Source: Pedobacter schmidteae
GTDB lineage: Bacteria; Bacteroidota; Bacteroidia; Sphingobacteriales; Sphingobacteriaceae
Direction: 5' to 3'
DNA length: 34,415 nucleotides
Assembly: GCA_945901155.1 (NCBI GenBank)
Contig: CAMDKO010000019.1
Coordinates: forward strand, 1-34,415
The notes under the pieces are model-generated. The model was not told the DNA's origin. It did not search any database and worked only from the letters and a program-made list of their open reading frames with translations. Positions 30,426 through 34,415 of this stretch are shown piece by piece (within the stretch, counting starts at the first letter, position 1; every line of letters begins with the position of its first letter). A program made the position numbers and the translations under genes.

Positions 30426-31823
30426 CTAATTAGGAGTATCTTCAGCTATTAAGGTACTATTTGACCTGATCTTGAGAGGATATCGAATTGAATAATTAAA
30501 TACCATATTCCGTATATAATCATTGGAGGCATAAGGTGTCAGATGTTTTTTAATATCTGCTATATCTTCATCTTTGAGATCTGTCGAAACATATCCCATA
30601 CCATAAAACTGGCCCTCTTCCATTAAAATACAACTTTTTTCAGTTAGGTTTCTACCCTCATCAATAACTATAAAACTGGGCAAAGCAGATTTTAATTTAG
30701 AAAGAGCATTGATTACACGTTCATTATAACTAGCAGGGATCTCCATTTGTTCACATGCTTTTGTGCAAATTTGTTCATTGATTGATATACAGGGCTCATT
30801 ATTTCGCTGAACGAAACAAAGTTTAGGACAAAGATTAAATTCAGCGATCAGATTTTTTAGCAGAGCCTGGCCATCCAGAATTTTGTTAAAGGTGTAAAAT
30901 GGTTTTGAATATTTATTCTTTTTGTCTAAAGCTAGGCGTAAATATCCATTTTGATCATCAAACGAATATAAACCATAGGCATGTTCAAATCTTTTCAGCG
31001 AACGGTTATAAGCAGGCCATAATCGCTTAATCTCAATCGCTTCTAGAATAAAAGCCATTAATTCAGTACCACATTCCTGGAAACTGATATGGTGTATATC
31101 CCTTAAAAATTCTTGTTTTTGCTTGCCTGGTTTATTATTAGAAAAATGACTGGTCACTCTTTTTTTAATGTTTTTGGCCTTTCCAACATAGATCACCTTC
31201 GATTTACTATTGTGGAAATAATAAATTCCTGAAACTGTGGGGAGTTTATCCATATCCTCTTTAGGCAAATGAGGTGGCAGGGACTGCTCTTTTGACCTTG
31301 GGTTTAATGTTTTATTGATATGACCTTCATGATCCTTTTCAAGTAGCATTGAAAAAAGCTTTGAGGTAGCTTCCGCATCGCCCATAGCCCTGTGCCTTTC
31401 TACGACCTCTATTCCCACTTCTTTACAAAGGCGTCCAAGGCTATATGAAGCAAGTCCGGGAATGATCTTACGACTCAACCGAACTGTGCAAAGTTTCCGA
31501 GATTGTAAGTGAAGACCTGCTGCGGCAAGATGATAATGAAGAAATGAAAAATCAAAATTAACATTATGGGCTACAAAGATCTTATCATGCAATAGCGCAT
31601 AAATCTGCTGGGCAACCTCATTAAACCTGGGTGCAGATCTAACCATATCATCATTAATACCAGTAAGTGACTGGATATAAATAGGTATTGGAATTCCGGG
31701 GTTAACAAGCGTGCGAAACTGTTCAGTGACTTCTTTACCGTTATGAATTAAGATTGCGATTTCAGTGATACCATTTGCACTAGCATGGCCACCTGTTGTT
31801 TCAATATCGACTATCGCGTACAT
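30426..31823 (-). CDS. DnaQ-like exonuclease fused to UvrC-type GIY-YIG endonuclease domain
   Basis: A 465-residue nuclease. Residues 1-165 form a DEDDh 3'-5' exonuclease: D6-x-E8 (VDIETTG), D91 (AHNVNFDFSF), H144 and D149 (HRAMGDAEAT). Residues 193-275 form a GIY-YIG domain: GIYYFHN (199-205), YVGKAKNIKKR (212-222) with R222, and E261 with LEAIEIKRLWPAYN. The last part has a UvrC/Cho-like cysteine cluster (LCPKLCFVQRNNEPC..C..AC, about 343-370) and no HhH or UvrBC domain. This architecture is known in actinobacteria (for example M. tuberculosis Rv2191) and Bacteroidota. It probably acts in DNA repair, perhaps as a Cho-like back-up of UvrC with 3' trimming, but its substrate is not established. 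Confidence 0.93.
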   Translation of the reverse strand: MYAIVDIETTGGHASANGITEIAILIHNGKEVTEQFRTLVNPGIPIPIYIQSLTGINDDMVRSAPRFNEVAQQIYALLHDKIFVAHNVNFDFSFLHYHLAAAGLHLQSRKLCTVRLSRKIIPGLASYSLGRLCKEVGIEVVERHRAMGDAEATSKLFSMLLEKDHEGHINKTLNPRSKEQSLPPHLPKEDMDKLPTVSGIYYFHNSKSKVIYVGKAKNIKKRVTSHFSNNKPGKQKQEFLRDIHHISFQECGTELMAFILEAIEIKRLWPAYNRSLKRFEHAYGLYSFDDQNGYLRLALDKKNKYSKPFYTFNKILDGQALLKNLIAEFNLCPKLCFVQRNNEPCISINEQICTKACEQMEIPASYNERVINALSKLKSALPSFIVIDEGRNLTEKSCILMEEGQFYGMGYVSTDLKDEDIADIKKHLTPYASNDYIRNMVFNYSIRYPLKIRSNSTLIAEDTPN

Positions 31824-31840
31824 CGTTTAAAATTATGAAC

Positions 31841-31848
31841 CAAATATA
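31841..31848 (-). promoter_or_regulatory. Putative -7 element for the exonuclease/GIY-YIG gene
   Basis: The minus strand reads TATATTTG, an exact TAnnTTTG, 17 bp before the ATG at 31823. This arrangement is almost the same as at alaS. Confidence 0.5.
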
Positions 31849-31914
31849 AATAGAATATACTAATATTTTTAGCAATAATTAATGTGAATTGATTAATTGG
31901 CCTTTCAGAACATT

Positions 31915-32130
31915 TTATTTTCTTAATGGTTTTAAAAGGTATTCTAATCCATTGAGCTTAATTTCATACATTGTTGCAAGTAATATCCCAATCTTGCCTT
32001 GTGGAAACCCATTAGATTCATACCAAACAAGATAAAATTCTGGAAGATCACATATTAATTTGCCTTTGTATTTACCAAAAGGCATTCTCATACTGACCAA
32101 TTCGTTCAGGATCTCAGGATTCATTTGCAT
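31915..32130 (-). CDS. DUF3820 family protein
   Basis: A 71-residue cytoplasmic protein with the family core MPFGKYKGKLICDLPEFYLVWYESNGFPQGKIGILL (~15-50), the same phrase order as E. coli YpeB (MPFGKYKGR...DLPEEYLLWF...FPxGxLG). Its function is not established to my knowledge; the Pfam description as a quorum-regulated virulence factor comes from one pseudomonad and need not apply here. Two starts are possible (32130 or 32124), and both overlap the end of the MFS gene (17 or 11 bp), so it is translationally coupled to the transporter. Confidence 0.88.
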   Translation of the reverse strand: MQMNPEILNELVSMRMPFGKYKGKLICDLPEFYLVWYESNGFPQGKIGILLATMYEIKLNGLEYLLKPLRK

Positions 32131-33304
32131 GATCTATAACCTTTGCAGGTTTGTATATGAATTGAAGATAAATTAAGGCCAGCAAGGTCAATGCACCAAT
32201 CACATAAAAAGTTAGGGGTATCATTCTTACATCTGAAATGAAGAGCGACCCTGCAACAAAAGCACCCAATCCAATTCCAGCCTCTAAAGCTATGTACATA
32301 GTAGCAATAGCCTTCCCTCTATAATCAGGATGACTTAAGTCAACTATCCAGGCAGTTATTGCAGGAGATAACATTCCGGTTGCGACTCCATAAACTGCTG
32401 AAGAAAACATCAGAAATAATGCTGAATCTGATCTTGCAATCATAATCATCGCAATTACCAACAGGAATAAAGATAATTTGATGATGCTGACCCTCCCAAT
32501 ACGGTCTGACATTTTACCAGACAAAAATCGAATCAACAAAGATGAAATGGTAAAGACCATAAAAAAGAGGCCTTTATTTACCACTCCCAGATGAGTTCCC
32601 CAGTCAGAAATTACGGTAAGAATTGCTCCATAACTTAGGTAGGAAAGAAAAGTGACAAAAGCACCAGGCAATACCCTTAATTCAATCAATTCTTTGCGAT
32701 GCATCTTGAGCATTGAAAAGTTAAAACTTTCTTTCTTTTTAATAGTCTCCTTCATATTCATCAGGATGATGATCGATAATAACGCAATAAAAGAAGAACA
32801 ATAAAATAGTGCATTAATTGAGATTCTTTCTGTTAATTCGCTACCAATAGCTGGACCGATTGCTAAACCGGTACTAAAACAAAGTCCATGAATTCCCATT
32901 GCCTCGCCCCATCTGTTTGCAGGAACTATATCTGCAACATAAGCAGCTGTTGCCGTAGGCTTAAATCCTGTTGAAAAGCCATGAAACAACCTAAGCCATA
33001 AAAACCCTGCAACAGTAGTCAAAAGCGGATACAATAGCCCGCAGACAACACAAACCAATGAACCTATGGCCATTACTGGAACACGACCAATCTTATCGGT
33101 AAGCTTCCCGCTAAAGGGTCTGGCAATTCCGGCTGTGATAGTAAAAAGGCCTATGATATAGCCTTTATATTCTGCACCGCCCATACTACTAAGATATGCA
33201 GGCAATTCTGGAACCAGCATATTGAAGCTCGCTGAAAATAAGAATGAACTCAAACAGAGAAGAGCAAATTGGATGGTATAGATGGGGTGCTTTAGAGAAG
33301 GCAT
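32114..33304 (-). CDS. Major facilitator superfamily transporter
   Basis: A 396-residue inner-membrane transporter with about twelve helices. The MFS motif A between helices 2 and 3 is GKLTDKIGRVPVM (about 65-77), repeated in the second half as GKMSDRIGRVSII, showing the two six-helix halves. The loop KKKESFNFSMLKMHRKELI (~195-215) is the central cytoplasmic linker. It resembles drug/sugar efflux pumps of the DHA/YfcJ-like type, but the substrate is unknown. I chose ATG 33304 because the longer frame starts with TTG and adds 14 residues before helix 1. DUF3820 overlaps its 3' end. It diverges from the EnvC-like gene. Confidence 0.9.
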   Translation of the reverse strand: MPSLKHPIYTIQFALLCLSSFLFSASFNMLVPELPAYLSSMGGAEYKGYIIGLFTITAGIARPFSGKLTDKIGRVPVMAIGSLVCVVCGLLYPLLTTVAGFLWLRLFHGFSTGFKPTATAAYVADIVPANRWGEAMGIHGLCFSTGLAIGPAIGSELTERISINALFYCSSFIALLSIIILMNMKETIKKKESFNFSMLKMHRKELIELRVLPGAFVTFLSYLSYGAILTVISDWGTHLGVVNKGLFFMVFTISSLLIRFLSGKMSDRIGRVSIIKLSLFLLVIAMIMIARSDSALFLMFSSAVYGVATGMLSPAITAWIVDLSHPDYRGKAIATMYIALEAGIGLGAFVAGSLFISDVRMIPLTFYVIGALTLLALIYLQFIYKPAKVIDHANES

Positions 33305-33373
33305 AAATTGCGTGTGCCTAGCAAAAGTAATAAGAATTTCAACCAAATTATTGAAATAAAGACGGTTAATAAC

Positions 33374-33428
33374 TGAAATATTATTATCAGAAATAATGGC
33401 AGTATTTCATCTATTGTTAATAGTTTTG
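33374..33428 (+). promoter_or_regulatory. Promoter region of the EnvC-like gene with inverted repeats
   Basis: TAGTTTTG (33421-33428) matches TAnnTTTG, 19 bp before the ATG at 33448. CTATT-GTT-AATAG (33411-33423) is a short inverted repeat running into the -7 box. TGAAAT/ATTTCA with inner ATTATT/AATAAT (33374-33409) can form a bulged 12-bp stem. A/T-rich, so partly expected by chance. Confidence 0.4.
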
Positions 33429-33447
33429 CCACGCAAATTAACCATCT

Positions 33448-34415
33448 ATGCGTCTGCTTAAATTCACCATCTTTTTAGCTTTAATGATTACTGTTACTTC
33501 TACTTTTTCACAAAGTAGCTCCGCTCTTAAAAAGCGCAAAGATGTGATCAATAAAGAAATTGAACAGCTAAAGAAAAGCAGAAATAAAATTGATAAAAGC
33601 AAAAAACTATCACTGAATCAAATCAATTTATTAAATACACAGATCAGGTTAAGGGAAGAAAAGATCAACACTATAAATTCGGAGATCAGAATGCTCGATA
33701 GTAAAATTATCAGCAATACAACCGAGGTAAAGAGTTTACAATCAAATTTAGACAAGCTGAAGGCTGAATATGCAAAAATGATCCAATTTGCATTCAAAAA
33801 TCAGGGGGCTTACAATAAATTAATGTTCCTATTTGCTGCTAATGATTTTAATCAGGCCTATATGAGGTTAAAATACATTCAGCAGGCAGGACAATTCAGA
33901 AAAAGACAGGCCAGCAATATTCAGAGCACTCAAGTCATATTGAAGAAAGAAATTTCTGTTCTAGATCATAATAAAAAAGAAAAAAGTAGCTTATTGTTAG
34001 ATCAGATAACTGAGAAAAAAACATTAGGAAAAGATAAGATTCAACAATCCAAAATATTGACAACATTAACCAAACAACAAAAAGATCTTCAAAAGCAGTT
34101 GACTAAAAAACAAAAGGAGGCTTCCGACTTAAATAATGCTATTCAGGCAGCTATACGCAAAGAAATTCTAGCAGAACAGCGAAAAGCTGCTGAACGTGAA
34201 AGGCTGGCAGTCGTAGCAAAAGCAAAACTTACAAAAGAAAAAGTTTCAGAATCATCTAGCAATGAAAAGAAAACCATTATTGAAGCTAAAGGTTCTTCAA
34301 TATTAGCATCCAGTCCGGCAGATGCAAAACTTTCTTCTTCATTCATGGGAAGCAGGGGCCGTTTACAAAAGCCGGCATCAGGAATAATAACTCAGGGATT
34401 TGGCCAGCATAAATA
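33448..34415 (+). CDS. EnvC-like murein hydrolase activator (N-terminal 322 residues; cut by window)
   Basis: A periplasmic protein with signal peptide (MRLLKFTIFLALMITVTSTFSQ, first ~22 residues) and a long coiled-coil region (about 25-240; e.g. LKKRKDVINKEIEQLKKS and KQQKDLQKQLTKKQKEASDL). A linker follows, and then the start of an M23/LytM domain (GRLQKPASGIITQGFGQHK, with the typical L-x-x-P-x-x-G-x-I-x-x-x-FG). The catalytic or degenerate H/D/H residues lie beyond the window, so it cannot be said whether this is an active endopeptidase or an amidase activator. EnvC proteins position and activate amidases at division. A TAGTTTTG promoter element lies 19 bp upstream. It reads in one frame to the border. 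Confidence 0.9.
   Translation, partial: MRLLKFTIFLALMITVTSTFSQSSSALKKRKDVINKEIEQLKKSRNKIDKSKKLSLNQINLLNTQIRLREEKINTINSEIRMLDSKIISNTTEVKSLQSNLDKLKAEYAKMIQFAFKNQGAYNKLMFLFAANDFNQAYMRLKYIQQAGQFRKRQASNIQSTQVILKKEISVLDHNKKEKSSLLLDQITEKKTLGKDKIQQSKILTTLTKQQKDLQKQLTKKQKEASDLNNAIQAAIRKEILAEQRKAAERERLAVVAKAKLTKEKVSESSSNEKKTIIEAKGSSILASSPADAKLSSSFMGSRGRLQKPASGIITQGFGQHK

Overview
The window is about 34.4 kb of AT-rich chromosomal DNA from a member of the Bacteroidota, most likely a free-living Sphingobacteriales-type organism. Four things support this. Many genes are preceded by the Bacteroidota sigma factor -7 element TAnnTTTG and lack a Shine-Dalgarno sequence. Families typical of the phylum are present (PorV/PorQ-like outer-membrane protein, helix-hairpin-helix/beta-barrel protein, 73-residue DUF2795 protein, exonuclease/GIY-YIG fusion). 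The organism is Gram-negative with Kdo- and heptose-type LPS genes (kdsB, hldA-like). It has an MEP-pathway gene (ispD). No rRNA, tRNA, insertion sequence, phage gene or CRISPR was seen. Most genes are housekeeping.

Layout. 1-2360: N-terminal part of alaS (-), diverging from a small MerR regulator (+). 2408-7336: a (-) cluster of a PorQ-like outer-membrane protein, a ComEA-like HhH/beta-barrel protein and ComEC, which could be a DNA-uptake route. 7447-10054: a secreted DUF4412-like protein and an LtaS-type membrane sulfatase-fold enzyme (+). The start codon of the latter lies in a long inverted repeat. 10055-13347: a compact (-) operon of CDF metal transporter, Nudix hydrolase, bioA and a ferritin-like di-iron protein. 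13474-15700: aspartate-type aminotransferase and heptose-7-phosphate kinase (+).

15720-16435: a gene-free, highly repetitive tract between two convergent genes. It holds five copies of a 40-bp core set in several families of 7-bp tandem repeats, and is the most unusual DNA in the window. 16436-17683: MacB/FtsX-type permease (-). Its probable ATPase is at 20732-21493 (-), about 3 kb away. Between them lie queA and ispD (+), and DUF2795 and a PduO-type cobalamin adenosyltransferase (-). 21546-22627: gatC and a PlsC acyltransferase (-).

22729-28787: trpS, deoxynucleoside kinase, kdsB, a secreted serine hydrolase, a Qnr-like pentapeptide protein, and cysE-cysM (+). 28843-29877: glycosyltransferase (-). 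30142-30423: ppnP (+). 30426-33304: DnaQ/GIY-YIG fusion, DUF3820 and an MFS transporter (-). 33448-end: EnvC-like murein hydrolase activator, cut by the window (+).

Themes that link genes: envelope building (hldA, kdsB, plsC, LtaS-like enzyme, EnvC), translation (alaS, trpS, gatC, queA), cofactor and amino-acid synthesis (bioA, cobalamin adenosyltransferase, aminotransferase, cysE-cysM), and nucleotide salvage (dNK, ppnP). Several intergenic gaps carry perfect inverted repeats placed like operators or leader hairpins. These and the heptad array are the main non-coding signals. All functions are inferred from reading the sequence; no database search was run.
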